Origin: Cladorrhinum sp. PSN259
Taxonomy: Eukaryota > Ascomycota > Sordariomycetes > Sordariales > Podosporaceae
DNA: 64,000 bases
Direction of reading: 5' to 3'
NCBI GenBank assembly: GCA_033725935.1
Contig: MU867085.1
Location: forward strand, 1-64,000
Part shown: positions 42,789 to 53,600 of the stretch, piece by piece
Layout of the letters: every line of letters starts with the position of its first letter
Position numbering within the stretch: the stretch's first letter is position 1
Notes under the pieces: generated by a model
Seen by the model: the letters and a program-made list of their open reading frames with translations, nothing else
Databases searched by the model: none
Told to the model about the DNA's origin: nothing
Program-made: the position numbers and the translations under genes

Positions 42789-43849
42789 CTACTTTGACCA
42801 GACCCACCATGCACCATATCCAACAAGGGCGATTCCAGCGAGAATACCACACCAAACAAGTAGGGCCTGGAGAAAGATACGCTTAGATAGCTCCGCCACC
42901 GCGTCCGCGTCGTTAGCCCGTGGAAAAGGCTCGTTAGGGATGGGCTTATTGCCAAGAATCCGGCACAGAGGAGACCATCCATCCTTGAGCTGTACGACGT
43001 GGAACTTGTCGGCCGGAGTGTGTCTCCTAACCCATTCGTTGTGTAACGCAAGCGTATCTTGTAGTAAGTGGCGAACATAGCAAATCATTAGCAAAACTCT
43101 CAATTTTGTGAAATAAGCCTGCCTCGAGTCCTTATTCAGATATTTTAGTTTAGATCTCCTTACCTGGTCTCAAAGGAGGAGGGAGACGGTTGATCTCACT
43201 AGCACGGCGTGGGTGTATGTCAATTAGTATTTTGAAAATCGCGTAGTACAAGGAAGCTAATTATACAATGCAAATACCGAAGGAGGCTGGGAGGGACGGG
43301 ACTAGACCTACGCGTTCTTAAAGCAATTAACCATATGAGGGAACCATCGCCACCCGGGACAAGGCGCCAACAAGTACGGCAGCCACGGAGGCGTTGTCGC
43401 GTCGACAATCATGTTGATGCTCGCAAACCACCTGTCCTTGTCGCGGTCGACCACAATGACCTCCGCTTCGGGATAGAGCTCCTGCAGCTCCGGGATGAAG
43501 CAGTTCCCGGGCACGTCCGTAATGGCCACGAACCCGGCAGTGGCCTCACGGAGCAGCTTCAACGTGAGTTCCTTGTCGCCTTTGAACTTGGCCTCGAATA
43601 CCTTGGACCATAGACGGAGGTAGGCTGAAAGATGAAGGTAGTAAGTAGGGGGCAATGTAACCTAATCATTGTGTATACAGCCTTACCATCTTCTCGGCCA
43701 AGTATCTGGGTTCCGCCGTGCATGGCAGGCCCGTCCAACAGCTTCTCCAGCGCCATGTTCAAAGATACAGTCCCCGTCCGGGAGAAGGCAGCCCCGATGA
43801 CTTGGAGCCGGCGAGTCCGGTCCGTCGGAACTGATGGTACCCCGCCCAT
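42789..43849 (-). CDS. P-loop sulfotransferase-like protein with C-terminal membrane anchor
   Basis: My exon model on the minus strand is 43849-43687, 43624-43312, 43198-43164 and 43057-42789; all phases close to give 259 residues. The P-loop-like start is VIGAAFSRTGTVSLNMALEK (about 17-36), followed by GPAMHGG; the second part carries VIVVDRDKDRWFASI. Exon 3 is only 35 nt and encodes AEINRLPPPLRP, joining to DTLALHNEWVRRHTP, DGWSPLCRILG and PIPNEPFPRANDADAV. These motifs define the fungal sulfotransferase-like family (Sulfotransfer_4), often mislabelled NAD-dependent epimerase. The last 25 residues are a hydrophobic helix (ALLVWCGILAGIALVGYGAW) ending WSK, suggesting a tail-anchored membrane protein. 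The last acceptor is AAG rather than CAG/TAG. Substrate unknown; it lies 1.6 kb beyond the diterpene cyclase. Confidence 0.78.
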
Positions 43850-44485
43850 GCTTAAGAACCTGATACGACTCGATCGGACCGGAAGGCTCGGGAAATTAAA
43901 TTAGCTTGCACGGCAGGTGAGAGTAGTTGTCCAGATTATGCAATATAAGCCAGTGTGACATACTTCGCGAGCTGTGGTAAGGTGGTGATAGCGGTTTATG
44001 GTCAAGTCACGTTGAATTACCCCTCAGTCTGAGATTTGAGAAAAAGAGGCGGTGAACGGGATAAAGAGGACGTCCAACTGACAACAGGTGTCCCGCTCCA
44101 GGAGCCCAATCCCAGTCTTGGCGTTTGGCCCCCACTGGATATAGGACTCGGATGGGCTTCCATCACGGAAACGCCACCGATGAGATGCTGATACCAGATA
44201 GTAAATTATGTCAGATAACAGCAGTGCCTTTGCGAGTATATAATTGAACCAACAATTGGACCAAGATCAAGAGAGAGAAGTCTGAAGATTGACTGAAGTG
44301 CTTGTCCTCTCCTCCTAAGATTCCATCGAGACTCCTTCCTATGGTTCTGCCGGTATAGACCGTGTGGTTTAGATCAAACCTTCGGCATAACGATCATCCG
44401 GTACATCAGCTATGCCATGGACCCTTCTTCCACACACCCTTCTTTCTGACACACACTACCTTAACCTCTCACATCTAAAGAACTT
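43850..44485. other. Intergenic region with dispersed repeat R2
   Basis: No gene is recognised. It holds the promoter side of the sulfotransferase-like gene at the left and repeat R2 at 44208-44400. Confidence 0.4.
44208..44400 (+). repeat. Dispersed repeat R2, left copy
   Basis: Related in the same orientation to 58450-58612. Shared words include GTCAGATAACAGC, CAATTGGAnnAAGATCA, CTCCTnAGA, CTTATGG/CCTATGG and GACGATCA/AACGATCA. Similarity is diffuse, so the boundaries are approximate. Confidence 0.5.
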
Positions 44486-45085
44486 TCAACGCGTCGACTT
44501 CCCCGCTCTCGCGGCCTTACACGTAGGGCCCCAATCCGGACCGTCGTCGATCGCGCAGAGGGTAATCGTGTGCACATGGCGGATTTTGCCGTTCACAATG
44601 CGCAGCTCGTGGCTATCAGGGATGTTTCCGACGGCAGTGAAAGAGCACAGCACGTTATCCGACCCCACGACATCGTCAATCACAAAACGCCGCATACTAT
44701 TTTCCTTGCCGGCCTTCGGGCCTCCGACAGGCATGCCGTCGGTGCAATTGATGAACCGTGAGCCCTCGACCCGCTCGCATGGATTGCCAAAGGGCAGACT
44801 AGAGCGCGCCGTAGCGGCGTTAGGCTCGCCAAACAGGTCTAGGTATCCGTCGATGGCTGCTGGAGCATCTCGCGGCTCGGGAGCGCAGAAGCATTGAGCG
44901 GCTCCCAGTTTTCCCGTCGAAAGTAGCCCAGGGTGGCCGAGGCGTTGAAGAAGAGCGCACCCGTGGTGCCACGATACTGTCTACTATAGTGATGGTCTCT
45001 GGCGCGCCCAGATCGTCACAGATCTGCGTGGCAATGACGTATACCCGGTGTCCTTATCATTGTTGGTCTTGAAGCTGGAAAAAGG
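44486..45085 (-). pseudogene. DUF8021-type protein, frameshifted pseudogene
   Basis: The minus strand carries, across at least three frame changes, the blocks RVYVIATQICDDLGAPETIT (about 45045-44986), GALFFNASATLGYFRRENWE (about 44964-44905), AIDGYLDLFGEPNA (about 44856-44815), PFGNPCERVEGSRF, and a long intact end to the stop at 44486 containing RRFVIDDVVGSDNVLCSF and IPDSHELRIVNGKIRHVHTI. The order (variable N-terminus, I-A-T-Q-I, F-N-A, Y-L-D-L-F, P-C-x-R-x-E-G, D-S-H-E-x-R, H-T-I) is what I recall of DUF8021 secreted fungal proteins of unknown function. The final 83 codons form an open frame of their own, but the upstream shifts make an intact product unlikely. Confidence 0.6.
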
Positions 45086-45350
45086 GGCGGAAGGGCATGC
45101 TAGAGCCAACACAAACGCAACCACACCTCATGGAAGGCTCCCATAGCAGAGCACTCAGACGATGGCAACTTAGATTATTCGCGTATTAATGGGCACGGTA
45201 TTGGGGCCGCTCTATGAAAAAGATAAGGGAGGTAACTAAAATGAACACTCCCGCCGAATGATGTGGCGAACCTCCTAGAGTAAAAAAATTCCAAAGACAC
45301 CCACCCCATCCCCTAAAAAGCTCCTAGATCCCCAAAGCAAGACACCGCTC

Positions 45351-45777
45351 CTACAACCGCTTCTTCGCCTCAAAAAACCCCTCCTCAAACGCAAATATGT
45401 CATTCTCTGGCTCCCCACAAAACGCCCGCAAGCTCTCTAAACGCAGGAGCGCAAGCCGGAAGTCCTGCACGCCCTCAGCAGTGCTCAAATCTCGGACTAG
45501 CGTCTGATACTTCAGGTGTGCCTCCGCCAACCACAAAACATACTGGGGTCCCCGCTGTTCCGCTCTCTCCATAACTGTATCGCTTAGCTTGGCGAGTTGC
45601 GTGGCAAGTTGCGTCTGCTGCTGGCTGGTGGAGACGTCCAGCTCGCCTTGCCCACCGTTAGTCGTCCAGGTTTTCTAGACAGACCTCAAGAGCTTGGATG
45701 GCGGCCGGGGGGACGCCTGGGATCCGCTTCATGCTTTCTACCTAGCGTTTGGTATTTTTGATGATTGTCTCGTTCAT
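45351..45777 (-). pseudogene. Small coiled/helical protein gene, broken by one stop and one frameshift
   Basis: From ATG 45777 the minus strand reads MNETIIKNTKR, TAG, VESMKRIPGVPPAAIQALEV, CLENLDD. After a frame change near 45665 it continues NGGQGELDVSTSQQQTQLAT to the stop at 45351, with LAKLSDTVMERAEQRGPQYV and FAFEEGFFEAKKRL. Total length would be about 140 residues, mostly helical and charged. I do not recognise a family. The TAG sits where a Gln codon would fit. An alternative view is that 45675-45351 is a terminal exon (TCTGTCTAG acceptor) of a longer gene whose other exons I could not find. Confidence 0.4.
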
Positions 45778-46392
45778 GGTAGCCGTGCTGTCTTGGTTGC
45801 TGCTGCTGTTTATTTCTTTTGCTGGCTAACCCAACTTGCAAGCCTTCGCGTCGAGGGCGCTCAACCTCTGTTTTTGCTGCATCCCCTGCCTCTGCTGCTT
45901 CAGTCTCTGTCCCTGCGTCGGGCCGCTGCTGCTGATAGTCCTCAATGCGCTGGGCGGTTTCACCTTTGCCGCCCTGGCGCAGAACCAAGGCACGTCTTAC
46001 CCTCCCCTCGTTGTGATCAAGGTAACAATGTAAACCGAGGCAGAGAAACTAACGCCTTGTGGGATAGGATTTCCCATTTGCGCGCCGCATGCTGCTGGCG
46101 CCGTCTACGGGACCATCTCTTGTTTGCCAGCCTCGTTTTCCGCTCTCCTCGATTATTGTATGTTGATGGGCGTGATGGCCGACGAGGATTGGGATTGAAC
46201 CTGGAATATGGTAGGTACCGACGTATGCTAGTTTGATATTGAAATGAGGGGCTAAGACACTCTGGCTACCCCTGGACGTCGGTGGTTTCAGGTTAGCAAG
46301 TTCGATCAAGCGTCTATACGGCGGGCTGTTTCCATTGCTGTGAGATGTTAGTGCTAAAGCTCCAGTTGCGCTATGAGTATGATTCCTCTCAC

Positions 46393-46800
46393 CTAAGGGG
46401 CGTTGGCGCTCGTCCGGCCAGTTCTGTGCCGCTGTTGTGGTCCGCTAAATTTTCCTTCAAGATGGCGCTTCCAGAGTTGTGAGATTGAAACCCGTAGCTC
46501 GGCAACCTCGCTTTCTGTTCTCTCAACAGTTGCCGGGCGGTTTCCCTCTCGCCTCCATCTTTCCAGATCCGCCATCATCTTCTTGATTCGGCGCTGCTTC
46601 CTCGTGATTTTCGCGCAGGCATCGCAATGCCTGCTTTCATCGCGACTTGAGAAAACTAATGTGAGCCCGCATGTTTCCCCACGCCAATGTACTTTGTTAC
46701 ATTGCTCGCGGAATTGTCCCCACTTCCAGGAACCGCATGTAAACCGTATCTGCTCGAAATAACACATCTTGTGAGGCTCAAACGAGGGTGGCAATTGCAT
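46393..46800 (-). CDS. Conserved fungal Cys-rich small protein
   Basis: 135 codons; the likely start is the internal ATG 46767 (MCYFEQIRFTCGSWKWG), giving 124 residues. The sequence MCYFEQIRFTCGSWKWG..FREQCNK..GETCGL followed by HCDACAKITRKQRRIKKM is a pattern I remember from many fungal hypothetical proteins: paired Cys that could bind zinc, then a basic helix (RWRREGNRPATVERTESEV) predicted to be a coiled coil. The function is unknown. No intron is needed. It stands alone between decayed genes and is the only apparently intact reading between 43.9 and 48.9 kb. Confidence 0.6.
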   Translation of the reverse strand: MQLPPSFEPHKMCYFEQIRFTCGSWKWGQFREQCNKVHWRGETCGLTLVFSSRDESRHCDACAKITRKQRRIKKMMADLERWRREGNRPATVERTESEVAELRVSISQLWKRHLEGKFSGPQQRHRTGRTSANAP

Positions 46801-48938
46801 ATAGATTGAAGATTGAAGTTGGCAGACTATTCCAACAGATATCGTGTCATGCCTTTCAAAGTCTCCAGCTATTTATGGACTGCTGCCGGTCGCTGCAGCG
46901 AGGTTGTGAAATGATGACGTGAGACCATTGTCCCGACGGTCTGGTAACGAGCGGGCGACCTCGACTATGATTGGCCATTGATTGATGAATGCTGTCACGT
47001 ATGTTGGATGTGTTTTCTGTTGGTAACCGGATTTAATTTGGCGGTTAAATAATCTCGAAGTGATGCTACTTAGCGGTCTGATCATCCGATGTAACCTTCA
47101 AAAGAACATCCGCTAGCTATGTGGAACCCCTTGCGTCGGTTAGCTTTCCGACTTCGCTCATGACTCTGCCCGTCTTGATCAGGATTGAGAAACAATAAGA
47201 CGATTTTTACGATCCCGCCAAATACTGCAGAATGCAGGAGCGGTTTAGATCCTTCCGGTACACACTAAGCTGTTGAAGCTTACCCGCTTCCAAGGCTCGG
47301 CCTGAGACCCAATACGGCAGTAACTTCGTACCTGATTCACGGTTGTAATACAGAGTACACCTCTTCAAGTGTTTAAAATGTTAATTCGAAGGTGGCGAGG
47401 AGTTGTGCTTGGCTTCTTCTTCTCTAAGCGCCACTCGTAAGTGGGTTGTTGTTGTTGTTGTTGTTGTTGTTGTCACACGTGCCTCAACACCTGCACCCGA
47501 CACCGTGCGACTAGAACCCACACTGAGCCAAAGGCATGCCAAGCAGCCCCGAGAACCTACCACTACAGTGTGACTACCCTGGCACACACGTCTTGGAGGA
47601 ATGGTTGGATGTGGATGAAGAACTGGCCCAGGAAGGTTACAGTAAGGCAGCAGAGGAAAGGAGGCACAGCCGCAGTAAGCATGGAGCTCGGAGGAAGGTC
47701 TCCGACCAAGGCCACAGAGCCAGACTGTATAAATAGAGCCCACAGGTCCCAACCAGATTGAAAGGAACCAAGGACCTTTGAGGCCATAACAGATTAATAT
47801 ACTGAATTGAACTATCTGTTCCAAGCCGTATTCACACCCCTTGTCACAGTTATTTAACTACAGCATCGCTAGCAAAGGATCGTGTGAAAGCCTCGTAAGA
47901 GATAAGATTGTCTTCAGCGTTTTCTAGCAAGCGACCTCATTAATCCAAGTCAGGTGGGAGCTGATCTAGGAGAGTAGACTTGCGCTCTTCTTTAACAACG
48001 TTAGCTTTGTCGGCTAAGCTGTTAACCTTAGTGATGAACTCGTGAATGTCGTCCTGCCTGCATCAGATACAACGGGAGTACGCTTTACAGAGCCAACCAA
48101 GGAGTAGCGAAGCGAGAGGGCAGGGCGGTGATCGACTTTCAAGACTGGTTGCAGGGATATGGCAGGGAGGCAACAGTGGCTGCGACACCCGTCTTGACCA
48201 ACAGAGGAAAAGACGAAAAGCAACCGATTGTGATGGGAAAAAACCCCGAGGGTAATAATAGTTAATGATAATACGACGGGGCAAGGGTAGGGGTGGCTGT
48301 GACCCCCTATGTGGAACACTTCTTCTGAGTTTCAACGACCCGGCAAGCGGAGCGGTACCTGGGGTGCCCCTTTCCACTATTGTTTATGATGCGGCAGTAA
48401 GAACTCAGATTTCTGTCCCCTTTCACTGCAGTCTTCGCTACTGCATGCCCTCTTCATCTTCTAGCTGACATATCGGACGCAATTCCCTGGCTCTCAATCA
48501 GCCGGACAGACAAGTCAATAGCGCTTTTCTCTCTAAAACTCGATCACATCTAATACGTATCAGTTGCCAAATTCAGGACCTTTTAGGCCTAGCAGGACCG
48601 CCATGTCGAGGATCTTGCGCATTCTGCAAAGGTGTATGGAAAGCATGCACCGGGTTAAACCCCCTTATAGAGGAGTGTGGGACGCCCCAGCGGGGACTTC
48701 TAGCTATATACAAGAAAGCCCTGTGGAGCGAAGGCCTAGGCCACGAAGCATGTCCCTGTAAAAGAGTAGGCGGTTACCTACAGACGCTCGGGTGTTTTGG
48801 AGGTCTGCTCCACTAGCCAAGAGGCGAAGAACACGGTCATGGTGAGTCAAAGATTCGCTCTCCACGCTGGAGAGCCATAATGTGGCCGAGCCCAGGTGTT
48901 CATGCCCTCCGTGGCTGCGAGGGGCTAACTGCCGACCG
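46801..48938. other. Intergenic region with (GTT)n microsatellite
   Basis: No supported gene. 47445-47473 is a (GTT)n run, which generates artificial poly-Cys and poly-Thr open frames on the two strands. Other open frames (47381-47824 minus, 48014-48377 minus, 48564-48761 plus) lack motifs and overlap one another. Confidence 0.4.
47445..47473 (+). repeat. (GTT)n microsatellite
   Basis: About nine and a half uninterrupted GTT units. Confidence 0.95.
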
Positions 48939-50440
48939 TTATGCAGACTTCAGCCATTGCGCCTCAAGCAATTTGCTAGCACTGGGACGCTCTTCTGGAT
49001 CTAGTTTCACCATTGATTGTATGAAATCTAGGAAAGAGGTCTTCTCAGCCGCCGAGAGCTGCGGGTTCTGGCTGATCCGTTCGAGCGGGGACAGTGGGAA
49101 TGTTGATGGACTCAGAAGCTTGTCTGAAAGATAATTTAGCGCCACGTTGCAAATAACCAGCGTAGTTGTTCACCCTCTTGGTCAAAGAAGCGATCTCTGT
49201 CCTTAGACCTTGCCAGCAGCGACTTAGGCATGCACCCCAGTACAGCTTCCATTTGAGCGAGATGGGCTTCGGCGGTGTGCGGTGCCGTTGATGTCCAGGT
49301 GCCATCGAAGACCAGTGATCCTTCGGCCAATTCCCAGATCTGGAGGGCGTCTCAGGTTAGTTCAAGACAGCATTCGTCGTCCGTGGAGGGCATGATTTAC
49401 TACGAGGCCAACATTCCAGATGTCTACCTTCGAGTCCCATTTAGCACCGAGGATAACCTCAGGGGCGCGCAGCATCTGCGGCTGTATCCAGTCTGTTAGA
49501 TGATTGTCGACCCAGCTGGCTGTCCACCCCGAATTAGTGCTATGCAAGAGTCACGCCGGGGACAGCTTCTCACATGTGCCAAAATCTGCCAGCCTGATTG
49601 AAATGTCAGTTGCAGTTTCCAGATCTTGCTCACCGAAAGAGAGCTGCTCAGACGGTCGATAGAAGTCATTCGGTGGCGCCAGAGGGGGCAGTTGCGGGGT
49701 GAACAGTTCTGACGGTGCGCACTCAAACATTTTGTTGATTGCTAGAGTCTCAAGGAGGATGTTTTGCGGCTTAATGTCTGGAGTAGTAAGTCAGGGAGAG
49801 AGCCGAGTAGCGGGCTTAGGTGTGGTACTCACCGGTGTGAATGATCCCACACTTGTCATGAAGAAACTCGAGGGCGAGAAGGAGCTGAGTTGCGATTTTC
49901 TTCACCATGGGGAGGGGAATTCTAGCCTTCGGAAAGAGACGACGATATTTGGTCATGTCAGGTCCCATAGGCTTGACGAAAAGGCACATGTGATTTCCGT
50001 TGGGACCGCGATGCTCAAACTCGTCCAAAAGACCCAGGACATGATTTGCACCGCGGTGTGAAGTGCCAAGGGTTCGAATACGTCTCAAAATGTCCAACTC
50101 GAAGGTATCGTGCTCACTCCCATACGATTCTGACGTCAGAATCTTCAGCGCAACATGTTGTTTTGTCCTGGATTGTCAGACAGATCAGCCAGAGCGAAAG
50201 GGTCGCGGCCAATACTCACTTGAGATCGCAGGCGAGCCAGACGGTTGAGTAAACACCATATCCGAGCTTGCGAAGGACTCTATACTTGCCACCATTGAAG
50301 ACATCCCCGATACGCACAGGGTGGTAACCGCCTGTACAATATCGCGAAAGAGCCTCCTCCGAGAATGCATGCGTTTGAGCTGGCTGTGTGGAGGACCGGC
50401 CCAATGCTGACTTGAGTCGAGAAGCACCACGGCTGAGCAT
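48939..50440 (-). CDS. SRPK-like serine/threonine protein kinase
   Basis: My exon model on the minus strand is 50440-50220, 50167-49833, 49777-49574, 49519-49404, 49339-49174 and 49123-48939; all phases close and the product is 408 residues. After YHPVRIGDVFNGGKYRVLRK, kinase motifs follow in order: glycine loop LGYGVYSTVW, VALKIL (the ATP-binding Lys), HTDIKPQNIL (catalytic loop, Thr in place of Arg of HRD), LADFGT (metal-binding DFG), the APE-like LRAPEVILG, DIWNVGL, and a C-lobe ending FIQSMVKLDPEERPSASKLL. The Y-H-P-V-x-x-G-D start and Y-G-x-x-S-T-V-W loop mark SRPK-related CMGC kinases, which expand in filamentous fungi. SRPKs phosphorylate SR splicing factors, but the targets of these expanded copies are unknown. 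All introns are 50-64 bp. It reads away from the TcA-like pseudogene. Confidence 0.88.
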
Positions 50441-50602
50441 GCTCGCGTTTCTAATTCGATATCGGATGCGGAATGAAGAACCTTAGCCAGGAAAAACTCG
50501 TCCTTCAAGCGTTCGGTGATGGTGGGGCGCCGTGTTGTGATGGGAAGAAGATTCGAAGTGGACGGCCCTAAAATTTTAGCGTCAAGTAATGAGGGTGGTG
50601 AA

Positions 50603-53600
50603 GCTGATCGGAGCATGTAGCACCTGCCGAATATGGACCCAGCGAAGAAAAAAAATTATCGTCGTCTCTGTTTAAAAGACTGTTAACTCGGCGCCCAGAC
50701 CTGCAGAAGATTGAGCTCTCCCATGAGAATGATAGTTTGCTCGTGGATTACATCGATCTGGCAAATGAGGTTATGGAGTCATTTGTCCTTTACCTTCAAG
50801 AGTCCGCAGAAGCTCGCAAGATAAAGGATGCAATCACTGCTTTCAACTCTCCTCAGGCGGCTCTGTCTCAGTCTCAGAATCTACCCCTCAAGCAGCTTAA
50901 CACCAACCACCAGGTTTACAAAGACAAGCTCGCGCGTCAGATGTACCCAATGCAGATCTTCCCTTACATTCATTCGCTAGAAAGCACCCGGTCTATGTTG
51001 TCTGCTCTTGGGACCTCGAGGCTTAGTGTCATGCGTTGCTTTCGCTCCGAACCGCGAGCGGTATCGAAGCTGTTGACCCCGGACGACTACAACTCATACA
51101 CGAGCCGACCCAATATTCCTGTACACGCCAGCCAATTTCTCGACCGAGCAGAGGTGGCCGAGATGCTCAATTTGTCCCATGAAGACTCTGGCCATTACTG
51201 GCGAGTCTTTCTGGCCGTCGCATAGTGCGAGTCTTTTTCTGGGTATGTCGCTAGCTTCGTATGTCGAGACGGCAAACCAGGAGTTCAACATTGCTAGCTT
51301 CTGGGGCTACAAGTTCTCGGACTATGCCGCAATCAAGTCGAAATCAACCATAACCGCGACCAAGAATCTGACAGGAGTGCAACTTGCCAGCGAAGCCATG
51401 ATTGATGACTCGTCTGGCATCGGCCTGGCGTTCATTAAAGAACAGTTCCTTCCCCGCTCCGGTCTGAGCTTCGACGACCTCATCGCCCTCCTGAGGACGC
51501 AGTACGTGGCTCACCGGCTCACTATCGTGCCCATGGCACAGGTCGGCAAAGATTTTGAGGGTCACCTGTCCGACATGAAACTGCGCGTCTCGGTCGTTAA
51601 TACGGCAGACCAACCCCCAGGAAAGTTTACCTCTGCCGTCTGCGAGGAGCTGGGCTGGGATGTGGCCAAGCTGGACAAGTGCATCTCATGCCTAAAGCGG
51701 AACGCAGCCGCAACGGGTCTCCCTGGAGTCTACTGCCGGGGCATCGCTCCCGAGGCTGGCGTGCCAAATTGTTCGCATGCAATGGCGATGGGAAATATCT
51801 AGTCGCCGGCCGTCCATTTACGGATTATGAGAGACAACTCTTGGACGTCTTTGAGCTGTCCAAGGAGGACCTGGCTCCTCTCATGGATGCCGCTGGCCTC
51901 AGCATGAAGTCAAAGATGACGCTGCAGAGCCTATCTCTGCTTTATCGATTGCTGTTCATCTGCCGGACCCTGGAGATTTCATATGCGGACTGTGCGGTGT
52001 TTCTGAGGGTGGTGGATAGTTCTTATGGCTTATTTACGGATCCTAGATCTACGCTACAGGCCATAAAATCCTTCAAAGAATTAAACGCCCAGGGTTGGGA
52101 CCTGGAAAGTCTCGCCCTAGTGCTCAAGAAGGATAATGACATTCACACAGTGGTTCCCAATGAGGGACCGGCGGTTGTCGTCAAGAGCATCTCTAAAAGC
52201 GTCTGGAGATTTTGAGAGATATGCAGACGTCACTCACCGCAGCTCAGACGGCTCCGGTAACCGCGATACCGGACATGGTGATCAGCATGGCGACGAAAGT
52301 CTTTGGAGTAGTCCTAGCAGGTGAAGTAGCGCGATACATCAATGGACAGGCCTTCAAATTAGAAGAAGAAGAGGCCCGGATCACTAGCTTGATCAGCGAC
52401 CGCCTCCTTAGTGACGGAGGCAAGGTCATTGATCGCGAGGAATATAGCGCTCTCTTACTCGAAACCACTCCAACCGAAAGTCTCAGTTCAACGGATGACA
52501 GCCAGGTTTCAGGGATATCCAAGTCCCTTTCTAGGTCGCAGGCATTCCTCAAACTGTGCGCCATGGAGCTTGGAGTGTCGTCTCTGCACTAAAACTTCAT
52601 TGACAAGGCTAGAGAGGCTTTCCCTGATGTTGACATCTCCGTCCTGAACTCGGCAGTCTGGGGTACCGTCCTCAACCTGAGACCGGAGCTTGATCAAGCC
52701 ACAGCTTCAAGAGCTGCGATGAAGGACCTGATAATTCAGAACACAATACGAGAAATCTTCAATCATTGCAGTCTTCGCACGCCGGCGGCTACCGGCATAT
52801 ATTGTTAAAACCTCCCAACCCACCACATCACGGACGAGGGCCTGGAACCTCGACTCATGGTCAACGGGGTCCTTGTCACAGCAAACAAACACGACTCGTC
52901 TTCCTACTACACTTTCGGTACCCTGTCTCTTCAAGGCGGCGAAGAAGCAGAACTGTGCGCAAACTTTGATCTCCAGAAGCTCGAATCGTCGGGACAGTTA
53001 ATGGACGGATCCGCGCTCTCCCCTGCGCTGGTGATCCCGTCTACCGTCTCAGATAAGGTCCACACGATTTCCAATGAGCTTGTCGGCATTCTCACGGTCG
53101 CCCAAAAGTTCAAGCTCGATAAGCAAGAGCTCGACCTTTTTGCCACGAGCAGCAGCGTCAAGCCCACGCTCGGCATTCGACACCGACATATCATGAGTCT
53201 CAAGGCGCTGCAAACATATGCGAAGCTCCGAGACTCCGCCAACGTGAGGATATCCCCTCTAGTGGGACTATTGGCTTGGCTGCAAAGGCCAGATGACGAA
53301 AAGGACGTGTACAAGCGGGTAGCCACAACCCTGGGCCTTCGGGAGTCTTTGATAAGGCGGCTGACCGGGGCCAAGTACGAGGGCTTATCGGACCTGGATA
53401 TCATTACACAGCTCTGCGACATTCACCAATTGGCATCGCTGCGAGAGATCCCACGGTTTTGTGCGACCACCGGGCTGAGGACGGATGATGGGTTTTTCAA
53501 GGCGCTGTTTGGACTGGCGGTGCCGAGCAAGCCGTTCGACCATGAAGGCGAATTCGCTACGGCTGCGTCTCTGCGGGCTTTGCTTCAACCTGTTCTCGGC

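Noticed and set aside
47441..47761. Poly-Cys (plus) and poly-Thr (minus) open frames
   Set aside because: Produced by the (GTT)n microsatellite.
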